A model generated the notes under the pieces. The model did not search any database and was not told where the DNA came from. It saw nothing but the letters and a program-made list of their open reading frames with translations. DNA of 34,317 nucleotides from assembly GCA_031269335.1 (NCBI GenBank), contig JAISZI010000028.1, positions 1-34,317 of the forward strand, given 5' to 3'. Of the stretch, positions 27,786 to 34,317 are shown one piece after another. The position numbers and the translations under genes were made by a program. Numbering within the stretch: the first letter of the stretch is position 1; each line of letters begins with the position of its first letter. This DNA comes from Puniceicoccales bacterium. GTDB lineage: Bacteria > Verrucomicrobiota > Verrucomicrobiia > Opitutales > UBA953.

Positions 27786-29081
27786 TCATTTTGACGCCGA
27801 AGCTCTGTTTTTTAACGCAAACACGGTTTGTTCAAAAAGTTGTCCGCGCTCAGAATAGCTCTTGAACATGTCAAAACTGGCGAACCCCGGGCTGAATAAA
27901 ACCGTGTCTCCCGCTTGTGCCACCCGCGCCACGGCAAACACAGCGGCAGGGAGCGTGTCGAACACGCGGCACGCTATTCCCTTTTCTTGCAATAGCTTGT
28001 GAAGAGCCGGTGCCGTCTCGCCGATGAGCCACGCCGTCGTGACGAACCGGGCGAGTTCCGAGGCAAAAGCCGTCAAATCGCCACCTTTTGAACGTCCGCC
28101 GCCAATCCAGTGAATAGGACCGGCAAATATCTTCATCGCCGCCAGAGCAGCATGAAAATTTGTCCCCTTGGAATCGTTCCAGTAAGCGACGCCGTTAATT
28201 TCAGCCACGCAAGCGAGGCGGTGGCGCGCAGGCACGAACATGCGGGCGGCGTCTTGAAGGACGCGTTCGGAGAGACCCGCCTCGATCCAGTAACGGCGGG
28301 CAATGGCGTAGTTTTCACGTTGGGGAAAAATAGAGAACACCCCCTCGCTCGGCGCGACTGCTTCTGCTTCTGCGTGCGTCACCACACCGGTCGTCTCCGG
28401 CAAGGTAATGCCAAAACGCCGAGCGTGCGCCTCGACGGATTCCCCAACAAAAAGCCGCCCCGCCCCAAGCCGCCCGACGAGCTTGTGCTTTGCCCGAAAA
28501 TACGTCTCCAAATCGCGATGCCGGTCAAGGTGGTCCTCAGCAAAATTCGTCCACAACAACACCGATGGCGTAAAATGCAGGATGCTCTCCGCCTGAAACG
28601 AGCTTACTTCGCACACGGGAAAGGGAACGCGATTGCCGCCCAACTCGAAAACCCGCGAAAGCGGATAACCGACATTGCCCGCTGCAACCGCCTCGCGCCC
28701 AGCGCGCTTGTGCGCGAACACGAGGAACTCCGTAAGCGTCGTCTTGCCGTTCGTCCCCGTCACCGACACCAGCGCGTCGCGCCAGAACAACGAAGCAAAA
28801 TCCAGTTCGCCAAGGCACAACACCCCAGCCCGCCGCGCCGTCAACAACCACGGATGCCCCTGCACAAAACCGGGGCTATAGACCACAAGGTCGTGTTGCG
28901 CCGCCTCCGCTTCGCCAAATACCTCCGTGGCATCTTTCGCCCCAATGCGTTCATCGTAAAACGCCACCCGCACCCCCCATTTCGCCAATAACTGCGCCGC
29001 AGCCATCCCGCTCGCCCCCGTCCCGAAGACGGCGACAGGGCGGGCAAGCCGATTGGCGATGACAGAAGGGGGAAAATCCAT
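27786..29081 (-). CDS. murD: UDP-MurNAc-L-alanine:D-glutamate ligase
   Basis: MurD adds D-Glu to UDP-MurNAc-L-Ala in the cytoplasm. From the ATG at 29081 the protein has 431 residues, which is usual. The N-terminal Rossmann loop VAVFGTGASGMAAAQ, the ATP loop GTNGKTT (109-115), NFAEDHLDRH (179-188), YWNDSKGTNFHA and IGGGRSKGGDL are all typical of MurD. A TTG at 29135 would extend it by 18 residues with no family resemblance and no ribosome site. It lies 79 bases after mraY and 84 bases before the LysM gene. Confidence 0.95.
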   Translation of the reverse strand: MDFPPSVIANRLARPVAVFGTGASGMAAAQLLAKWGVRVAFYDERIGAKDATEVFGEAEAAQHDLVVYSPGFVQGHPWLLTARRAGVLCLGELDFASLFWRDALVSVTGTNGKTTLTEFLVFAHKRAGREAVAAGNVGYPLSRVFELGGNRVPFPVCEVSSFQAESILHFTPSVLLWTNFAEDHLDRHRDLETYFRAKHKLVGRLGAGRLFVGESVEAHARRFGITLPETTGVVTHAEAEAVAPSEGVFSIFPQRENYAIARRYWIEAGLSERVLQDAARMFVPARHRLACVAEINGVAYWNDSKGTNFHAALAAMKIFAGPIHWIGGGRSKGGDLTAFASELARFVTTAWLIGETAPALHKLLQEKGIACRVFDTLPAAVFAVARVAQAGDTVLFSPGFASFDMFKSYSERGQLFEQTVFALKNRASASK

Positions 29082-29160
29082 GTGCACCCGGAGAAACTCG
29101 TTAATGGTTAACGAAACGCAATTACTTACTTGCAAACAACGCCGTGCGCCCCACTCGCGT

Positions 29161-30282
29161 TCAACGCAACTTCAACGTCGCCAGCCCGACAATGCCGCAC
29201 AAAAGCGCAAGCATCCAGAACCGCACCACGATCTTCGAGTTCGCCCACCCTTCCTTTTGAAAATGGTGGTGAATCGGCGTCATCTTAAATATCCGCCGCC
29301 CCTCGCCCCTGCGCTTCGTGTGCTTGTAATAGACACGCTGGATAATAACCGACATCGCCTCCACCACAAATACCCCACCGACAATGACTAACAAGAACGG
29401 GTGATTCGTGACAAACGCCACCGCCCCGATCAGCCCCCCGAGACCCAACGCACCCAAATCGCCCATGTAAACCTGCGCCGGCTCGGCATTATACCAAAGA
29501 AAAACCATCGCCCCGCCAATCACCGCCCCTAACAACACCGCCAACTCCCCGGCACCATTCACGTGGCTGATGTTCAAGTAATTCGAAAACACCGCGTGCC
29601 CGGATAAATACGCCACCAACCCAAAAGTCAGCATCGAGGCGATCACACACCCGATAGCAAGACCGTCCAGCCCGTCCGTAAAATTCACCGCATTGCTCGC
29701 GCCAGTCGTCACCACGCAAAAAAACACCACTGCCACCGCCGCACCAAGCCACAACGGCAAAGCATCCGCCGACAACGCCGCCACTTTGAGAAACGGCACC
29801 CAAATTTCGATCGTCGCCGCCTGCGCCCCCGGAGTCGCCAAGAGCAACACCACCGCCGGCAACGCCGCCGCCACTAACCCAGCCATTTTCGCCCACTCCG
29901 AAAGCCCAGCACTGTCGTTTTTGCGAATTTTCAGGTAATCATCGACAAACCCAACCGCACTCATGCCCAAGTAAACGATGATCACGGCGGCAACCTGCAC
30001 GTTGAAACGCACCCAGAGAAACACCGCAAACATCGCAGGCAACAGCACGAGAAACCCGCCCATCGTCGGCACTTGCACGCCCTTTTTCACAATATCCTCC
30101 CCCATAAGCGCCGCCTCCCGTTCGGGCTGACGGAGATTGTCCAACTTTCGCAACAACCACGGTGCAACAAGGAAACCGCCCACAAGTGCCGTCGTCCCGG
30201 CCATCATGGCACGGAAAGTCTGGTATTCAAACAGCCGGAACGGTCCCCAAAACGTTTCAAGGTCTTTCAAAAAATAGAGCAT
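29161..30282 (-). CDS. mraY: Phospho-MurNAc-pentapeptide translocase
   Basis: MraY makes lipid I by transferring phospho-MurNAc-pentapeptide from UDP to undecaprenyl phosphate in the inner membrane. From the ATG at 30282 the 373-residue protein starts MLYFLKDLETFWGPFRLFEY, typical of the family. The catalytic DDYLK (114-118), NFTDGLDGLAIG and the HHHFQKEGW motif are present, with about ten membrane segments. It is the first gene of the cluster seen here. murE, murF, ftsI and mraW, which often precede it, are absent. Upstream lies a divergent gene. Confidence 0.95.
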   Translation of the reverse strand: MLYFLKDLETFWGPFRLFEYQTFRAMMAGTTALVGGFLVAPWLLRKLDNLRQPEREAALMGEDIVKKGVQVPTMGGFLVLLPAMFAVFLWVRFNVQVAAVIIVYLGMSAVGFVDDYLKIRKNDSAGLSEWAKMAGLVAAALPAVVLLLATPGAQAATIEIWVPFLKVAALSADALPLWLGAAVAVVFFCVVTTGASNAVNFTDGLDGLAIGCVIASMLTFGLVAYLSGHAVFSNYLNISHVNGAGELAVLLGAVIGGAMVFLWYNAEPAQVYMGDLGALGLGGLIGAVAFVTNHPFLLVIVGGVFVVEAMSVIIQRVYYKHTKRRGEGRRIFKMTPIHHHFQKEGWANSKIVVRFWMLALLCGIVGLATLKLR

Positions 30283-30287
30283 CGAAG

Positions 30288-30305
30288 AAAAAAGGGTGCG
30301 ACCCT
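30288..30305 (-). promoter_or_regulatory. Short hairpin plus T-run just upstream of mraY
   Basis: On the minus strand, AGGGT/ACCCT (5-bp stem, 3-base loop) runs straight into six T, ending 6 bases before the mraY ATG. It resembles a weak terminator or attenuator. The stem is short, so chance is possible. The 109-base divergent gap shows no other clear signal. Confidence 0.25.
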
Positions 30306-30391
30306 GCCCTCCCCTCGCCCCCCGCGCAATACTCAAAAAAAATCGCTTGCCCTCGCCTTAACTACCGGTTCCCCTCCTCGCCCTTACAAAC

Positions 30392-31366
30392 ATGAAAAAG
30401 CTCATCCTTTTCTGCCTCCTCCTCGGCTCCCTGTCCGCCAACCTGACCGGGCGTTCCGATAACACAGTCCGCCTCGTTCTGATGCCCGACACGCAAACTT
30501 ACGCACGTGCTTTCCCCCACGTCTTCTATTCACAAACAGAGTGGATTAGTAAAAACGCTGACAACATTGATTTCGTCCTCCACCAAGGAGACATCACAGA
30601 CGGCAACTCCTCAAAAGAATGGAAAGTCGCCCGCAAAGCAATGTCCCAGCTCGACGAGAAAATACCCTATTCCATCGTCCTCGGAAACCACGATAAATCT
30701 CCTGACTTTAACAAGTTTTTCCCTTACAAAAAATACAGCAAAAAACCCGGCTTTGGCGGTGCTTTTGAAGAAGGTAAAATGGATAATATCTGGCAAACTT
30801 TCAACGCCGGTGGACACAAATGGCTGGTTTTTTCACTCGAATTTCTTCCCCAAAGCAAAGTGCTGAAATGGGCGAACGAAGTCGCAAAACAACACCCGAA
30901 TCACAAAATAATCGTCAACACACACGCCTATATGTTCAGCGACAACACCCGCCTGAAGACAGGTCACCCGGGAATCCCGAAAAACTTGGAAAAACAAACG
31001 GGAGACAAAGCACGAAACAACGGTGAAATGATGTGGAAAAAATTCGTCAGCCTCCACCAAGATATGATGTTCGTTTTTTCAGGACATATCATCTATAATG
31101 GTGGAGCAGGCCGTCTAACCAGTCGCGGAATACATGGAAATGAAGTTTATCAAATGCTCGCTAATTATCAAAGCGGAACAAAAGGAAGCAAGCCGGACGA
31201 CGGATGGCTGCGCATTATTGATATCGATTTCACCAAAAAAGAAATTGATGTAAAAACTTACTCCCCGCGATTGGATAAATACAGAACCGAAAAGACCCAG
31301 CAGTTCAAATTGAAAATAAATAACACAGAGAAAAAAACGGAAGCAACCAGTGGCGCGGTTTCATAG
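30392..31366 (+). CDS. Secreted calcineurin-like metallophosphoesterase
   Basis: This 324-residue protein has an N-terminal signal peptide (MKKLILFCLLLGSLSANLTG). The di-metal phosphoesterase motifs are present in order: MPDTQTY (31-37), GDITD (66-70), GNHD (98-101), the His in NTHAYM, and SGHII. The first motif has Gln where the classical DxH has His, and the last lacks the second His of GHxH; both variants occur in related secreted members of this superfamily. The substrate is unknown. The Lys-rich, less GC-rich sequence differs from the neighbours. It is transcribed away from mraY and is followed by comEC after 83 bases. Confidence 0.88.
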   Translation: MKKLILFCLLLGSLSANLTGRSDNTVRLVLMPDTQTYARAFPHVFYSQTEWISKNADNIDFVLHQGDITDGNSSKEWKVARKAMSQLDEKIPYSIVLGNHDKSPDFNKFFPYKKYSKKPGFGGAFEEGKMDNIWQTFNAGGHKWLVFSLEFLPQSKVLKWANEVAKQHPNHKIIVNTHAYMFSDNTRLKTGHPGIPKNLEKQTGDKARNNGEMMWKKFVSLHQDMMFVFSGHIIYNGGAGRLTSRGIHGNEVYQMLANYQSGTKGSKPDDGWLRIIDIDFTKKEIDVKTYSPRLDKYRTEKTQQFKLKINNTEKKTEATSGAVS

Positions 31367-31420
31367 GTTAATAGGTGATCCGCGCCCGCCGCAATTATAC
31401 GGTTTAACGAGTTTTTCATA

Positions 31421-31467
31421 GTGGTCACCCTGAAGAAGTTTTCAAAAAAATGGCTTCTTCAGACCAC
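31421..31467 (+). promoter_or_regulatory. Hairpin enclosing the comEC start codon
   Basis: CTGAAGAAG at 31430-31438 is the exact reverse complement of CTTCTTCAG at 31454-31462. The stem extends after a small bulge by GTGGT (31421-31425) with ACCAC (31463-31467). The loop is 15 bases and contains the ATG at 31450. The only purine-rich ribosome-site candidate (GAAGAAG) is inside the stem. This could limit translation initiation. Confidence 0.5.
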
Positions 31468-33222
31468 ATTGAATTTTATATTCCGAAGGATAACGACGAC
31501 AACACAACACCGGCAAATCGGCGCGGGCATCTACCGTTATTGTGGCTGCTCACACCGATTGCGGCAGTTGACACAATTTGTTTCTATTTCGACCTGCACG
31601 CACCGTGGATCGGGGCGGTGTTGATGCTCCTCGGTGGCGGCAGTGCGGCAGTGTTGTCGTTCACACGCCCGGAGTGGAAGCGGCTTTGGGCGGTCTCGTA
31701 TCTATTCGGCGCGGCAGGAGTCGGGCTGCTAATTTTCGCAGCACAAGTGAAACCTCTCGTGAATTGGGAGGGGCTTCCACCGCGCGAAGCCTCGCTAAGT
31801 TTGAGGTGGAAACAAGTCTTTACACCAAAGGAAAACAACAAAACAATAAGCGGCGTCGCACGTGTCATTAAAGCACCGGCACTCCTGCCCGAACTCGTAG
31901 GATGCGACATCTATTGTCAATTGCGCAAACCGCTGCCAGAAATACTATTGGAGCGTAATACGGTATTCACCGCGACGGGAGTGCTCGACACGGTGCGGCG
32001 AGAATTGGCGCGACCGTGGCGCCCTGCCGCAGGCAAGTCGGCGGTTTCAGCGGAAGAAATAAAACAGGACGCTGCTTCGCGGGAAAATTTTTTGCGTTAT
32101 TTGGAGGGACGCCGTGTGAAAATGGTGTTAACACGCGCAGAATTGGCGCAAGTGGAAGCGGAGCCGTCGATGTTTTTTCTTTGGTGTGCGCGCAAGCGGG
32201 ATGCGTTGGAAAGCGTTTTACGAAATGGAATGGAAGAGAGACCGGAATCGGCGGATTTACACGCCGCTATTTTACTGCGTAAAACGGCGGGTATTTCGCG
32301 GGAAATGCGAAATGATTTTGTGCGCACAGGAACGATGCATTTATTTTCTGTGAGCGGGTTGCACGTGAGCATTATTGCGGCGATGTTGTTCTACATTGGA
32401 CGACTCTTGCGTGTTCCCGACGCCCCGTGGAGAATCTGGGTCATTGTCGTAATGTTTATTTTTGTGATGATAACCGGCGGATCGGCGGCGGCATTGCGGG
32501 CATGGTTAATGGCAGGCTGTATTTTAGCCGCCGGACTTGTGAGCCGCCAGTGCGGTCCGGGGGCAGGATGGGTGCTCGCCGCTACGGCGGTTTTATTTTG
32601 GGAACCGGAATTGTGGCTCGATGTTGGATTTCAGCTTTCTTATATGGTCGTAGGAGCACTCATTTTTTACGGCATCCCGCTGGGCAGATACTTAAACGAA
32701 AAATGGAGTCCGTGGGATGATCTTACTCAGGACATGCGAAGGGGATGGCGACGGATTGTATTTCGCGCAAAAGATTGGCTGACGGGAAGTTTCGGCATCG
32801 GTGTTGCTGCGTCGCTGGCGGGCGCACCCTTGGTAGTGTCAAATTTCGGAGTGTTTTCGGCGGGGTCGTTGTTAGCAAATCTTGTCGTTGTGCCACTGTG
32901 TTTTCCGGTAATGTGGTTGGGGTTTACAAGCATCATCCTTGGCGTGCTGGGGCTTGGTTCACTTGCCCTGCCGTTTAACTGGCTTGCGAGTTGGAATTTA
33001 TGGTTCCTTGGCGCGGTCGTTCGGAGTTTCTCGCGCATTCCCGGGATGGCGTTGTCGATAGAATACCGCGCCCCGTGGATCGGCGGGGTGACGACTTTGC
33101 TCATGCTGACTTTATTTTTAGTACTTCCTTTTGGAGACAAACGCCGCAGAAAATCTTGGTTTTTCCTCCTCCCGCCGGCTCTGCTTTTCCTCTCCTTCAT
33201 CCTCGGCACAAAATTGACATGA
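31450..33222 (+). CDS. comEC: ComEC/Rec2 family DNA-uptake channel, without C-terminal nuclease domain
   Basis: This 590-residue polytopic membrane protein has N-terminal spans, a soluble domain of about 130 residues (roughly 120-230) and then the competence domain. That domain has the family hallmark HLFSVSGLHVSIIAAM near residue 300, GGSAAALRAWLMAG, LDVGFQLSYMVVGALIFYG and SLLANLVVVPLCFP. Known ComEC proteins carry single-stranded DNA into the cytoplasm during transformation. Many also have a C-terminal metallo-beta-lactamase-like domain; here the protein ends soon after the last span, so that domain is absent. Its stop overlaps the ATG of the next reading frame. Confidence 0.9.
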   Translation: MASSDHIEFYIPKDNDDNTTPANRRGHLPLLWLLTPIAAVDTICFYFDLHAPWIGAVLMLLGGGSAAVLSFTRPEWKRLWAVSYLFGAAGVGLLIFAAQVKPLVNWEGLPPREASLSLRWKQVFTPKENNKTISGVARVIKAPALLPELVGCDIYCQLRKPLPEILLERNTVFTATGVLDTVRRELARPWRPAAGKSAVSAEEIKQDAASRENFLRYLEGRRVKMVLTRAELAQVEAEPSMFFLWCARKRDALESVLRNGMEERPESADLHAAILLRKTAGISREMRNDFVRTGTMHLFSVSGLHVSIIAAMLFYIGRLLRVPDAPWRIWVIVVMFIFVMITGGSAAALRAWLMAGCILAAGLVSRQCGPGAGWVLAATAVLFWEPELWLDVGFQLSYMVVGALIFYGIPLGRYLNEKWSPWDDLTQDMRRGWRRIVFRAKDWLTGSFGIGVAASLAGAPLVVSNFGVFSAGSLLANLVVVPLCFPVMWLGFTSIILGVLGLGSLALPFNWLASWNLWFLGAVVRSFSRIPGMALSIEYRAPWIGGVTTLLMLTLFLVLPFGDKRRRKSWFFLLPPALLFLSFILGTKLT

Positions 33223-33470
33223 ATCGCCTGTGGAAGTTTGGGGCTGCGACGTGCTTGTCCGGCGCGCTGAATTTTGTTTCGCAAACGGACTGGATAATCG
33301 GCGACACTACCAGCAACAACACAACATTTTCTGGCACCGCTACTGTAACGGCAACGGCAAAAGCAGTCTATATCGGCAAAAGCGAAGGCGCGAGCGGCAA
33401 CACGACGAAACGACGAAGGAAAGAGGAAAGAGGGAGGAGAGGAAAGCCCCGCGCCAACAGCGCATCCTGA
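33219..33470 (+). pseudogene. Truncated N-terminus of a passenger-type surface protein
   Basis: This 83-codon frame starts in an ATGA overlap with comEC. Residues 1-23 or so resemble a signal peptide (MNRLWKFGAATCLSGALNFV). The next 40 residues (DTTSNNTTFSGTATVTATAK, then AVYIGKSEGASGN) look like the opening beta-repeat region of autotransporter-type passengers. At about 33415 the sequence changes abruptly to a purine tract and the frame then ends in basic low-complexity text. No continuation is found in any frame before the convergent gene, so the body of the gene is missing. It could instead be a small real secreted peptide, but that is less likely. Confidence 0.5.
33415..33446 (+). repeat. 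Purine tract, left arm of an inverted pair
   Basis: A 32-base all-purine run (GGAAAGAGGAAAGAGGG type). Its reverse complement matches the pyrimidine tract at about 33877-33904 nearly base for base, apart from a 2-base length difference. It marks the point where the passenger-like fragment breaks off. Confidence 0.6.
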
Positions 33471-33474
33471 CGGT

Positions 33475-33667
33475 AGCCCAGGGCAACGCCCTGGGATGGA
33501 ATGGGGCCGCCCCGTTGGGGCTATGGTTTGTGGGGTTGGCGAATACCCAGGGCGTTGCCCTGGGCTATGTTAGGGCCGCCCCGTTGGGGCTTTCCACTCC
33601 TCCACTCTTTCCTCCCTCTTTCCCAGGGCGCTGCCCTGGGCTACATTAGAGCCGCCCCTTTGGGGCT
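33475..33667 (+). repeat. Palindromic repeat cluster 2: three tandem A-spacer-B units
   Basis: Palindrome A (CCCAGGGCRNYGCCCTGGG core) is at 33475-33496, 33545-33566 and 33621-33642. Palindrome B (GCCGCCCCGTTGGGGCT type) follows each at 33506-33522, 33575-33591 and 33651-33667. The A-to-B gaps are 9, 8 and 8 bases. The same two palindromes occur at 9626-9887. The cluster lies between a plus-strand fragment and a convergent minus-strand gene. It contains no credible gene. Confidence 0.88.
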
Positions 33668-33848
33668 GGATGCCACCACCCTCGCCGTGAACGCTGGACT
33701 ACAGCACCCCTACCTTTTGTGTTTTTGTGCCTTCTGTGGTTCCTCCTCTAAAAGTGAATATCGCTCAAGAAATAGCCCCCGCCGTGAGCGGCTCGCACAG
33801 CACTTGCGCCGACATAGGTTCTCGCCGTAAACGGCGGAAGGCTCTCCA

Positions 33849-33924
33849 TCTCCTCTTTCCCCCTCCCCTCTTTTCTCTTTCCTCTCCCCTCTTTCCTCTT
33901 TCCTCTCCCCTCTTTCCTCTCCTT
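33849..33924 (+). repeat. 76-base all-pyrimidine tract with 21-base period
   Basis: Only C and T occur. The string TCTTTCCTCTCCCC at 33876-33889 recurs at 33897-33910, a period of 21. Part of the tract is the reverse complement of the purine run at 33415-33446. The tract ends 18 bases before the stop codon of the convergent PEP-CTERM gene. Between 33668 and 33848 I see only degenerate sequence with small palindromes (for example CGCCGT/ACGGCG at 33823-33836) and no gene. Confidence 0.7.
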
Positions 33925-33942
33925 ATCTGCCCGCAAGCCACA

Positions 33943-34317
33943 TCATGCTGCTGCAGCCAGGCGACGTTTTCGGCGGCGGCCGATTAGCGCGAACGCCGCT
34001 ATAAATACGCCGGAAAAGAGGCCGTAGGTGGCGGGTTCGGGGATGCCGGTGTAGCTGGTTTGTTCGAGCATGAGATTGCCTCCCACCGTGAAAAACAAAC
34101 TGAAGCGGCTGTTCATTATCTCCAACTCATTTTGATTGAAAATTAGCAGGGCGAGTGCTTCGCCTTTCTCGCGGTCGGTGCTTCCTATCATGGCGTTTAT
34201 ATTCATTCCTATCGTGTCCAATCCCGACATGAGCGTAAAGAAGTCATATGTCCCGCTTTGCGAGGGTTGCGGGATGTAGCCAAAGGCGTCTGCTCGCAGC
34301 GTTTTTCCGCCAGAGAG
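33943..34317 (-). CDS. PEP-CTERM sorting-domain surface protein (5' truncated)
   Basis: The frame is open to the window edge, so only the last 124 residues are visible. The C-terminus has the complete sorting signal: PEPATYGL, a hydrophobic helix (FSGVFIAAFALIG) and a basic cluster (RRRKRR) before the end. In known systems this tail is recognised by an exosortase and the protein is placed on the cell surface or in extracellular polymer. The visible ectodomain (for example RADAFGYIPQPSQSGTYDFF) shows no recognisable domain. No exosortase gene is in the window. Confidence 0.88.
   Translation of the reverse strand, partial: LSGGKTLRADAFGYIPQPSQSGTYDFFTLMSGLDTIGMNINAMIGSTDREKGEALALLIFNQNELEIMNSRFSLFFTVGGNLMLEQTSYTGIPEPATYGLFSGVFIAAFALIGRRRKRRLAAAA

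Noticed and set aside
33230-33649. Plus-strand open frames through cluster 2 (text such as GAAPLGLWF and QGVALGYVRAAPLGL)
   Set aside because: These are translations of the A and B palindromes, not genes.

Overview
The window looks like chromosomal DNA from a GC-rich, Gram-negative member of the Verrucomicrobia, probably Opitutaceae or a close relative. The evidence is a giant autotransporter made of passenger-associated beta-strand repeats, a PEP-CTERM-tailed surface protein, a MurC-MurB fusion inside a peptidoglycan cluster, and dispersed palindromic repeats of a kind common in this phylum. The taxonomic call is inference. I found no tRNA, rRNA, CRISPR array, transposase or phage gene.

Layout. 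Bases 2-9514 (+) hold the 3' part of an autotransporter (3170 residues visible; the start lies outside the window). A 374-bp convergent gap filled with palindromes follows. Bases 9889-15905 (-) are a tripartite RND efflux operon in the order outer-membrane factor, adaptor, inner-membrane pump. Bases 16012-18923 (-) are a sulfate/thiosulfate ABC importer in the order cysT-cysW-cysA, with no binding-protein gene nearby. Bases 19013-19745 (-) carry a doubtful small ORF and an A+T-rich two-helix membrane protein with a PH-like tail. Bases 19761-30282 (-) are a rearranged division and cell-wall (dcw) cluster: mraY, murD, a LysM lipoprotein, ftsW, murG, murC-murB, lnt, dtd. Several of these genes overlap by ATGA. 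A good intrinsic terminator sits between the LysM gene and ftsW and may split the cluster into two transcription units. Bases 30392-33222 (+) encode a secreted metallophosphoesterase and a ComEC/Rec2-type membrane protein. A decapitated passenger-like fragment (33219-33470) overlaps the comEC stop. Purine/pyrimidine tracts and three tandem palindromic units come next, then the C-terminal end of a PEP-CTERM protein on the minus strand (33943-34317, truncated by the window).

How the genes work together. mraY, murG, murD and murC-murB make and process the lipid-linked peptidoglycan precursor. FtsW polymerises it at the septum. The LysM lipoprotein probably binds the finished wall, and Lnt finishes the acylation of lipoproteins such as it. 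The efflux system and the two surface-protein types (autotransporter and PEP-CTERM) belong to the outer envelope, so most of the window concerns the cell envelope.

The most unusual points are: the internal architecture of the autotransporter (three passengers in series and a roughly 590-residue collinear duplication); composite two-palindrome repeat units with a nearly fixed spacer in both convergent gaps; a hairpin that encloses the comEC start codon; the terminator inside the dcw cluster; and the truncated passenger gene bordered by inverted purine/pyrimidine tracts. I did not find a clear new defence or metabolic system.
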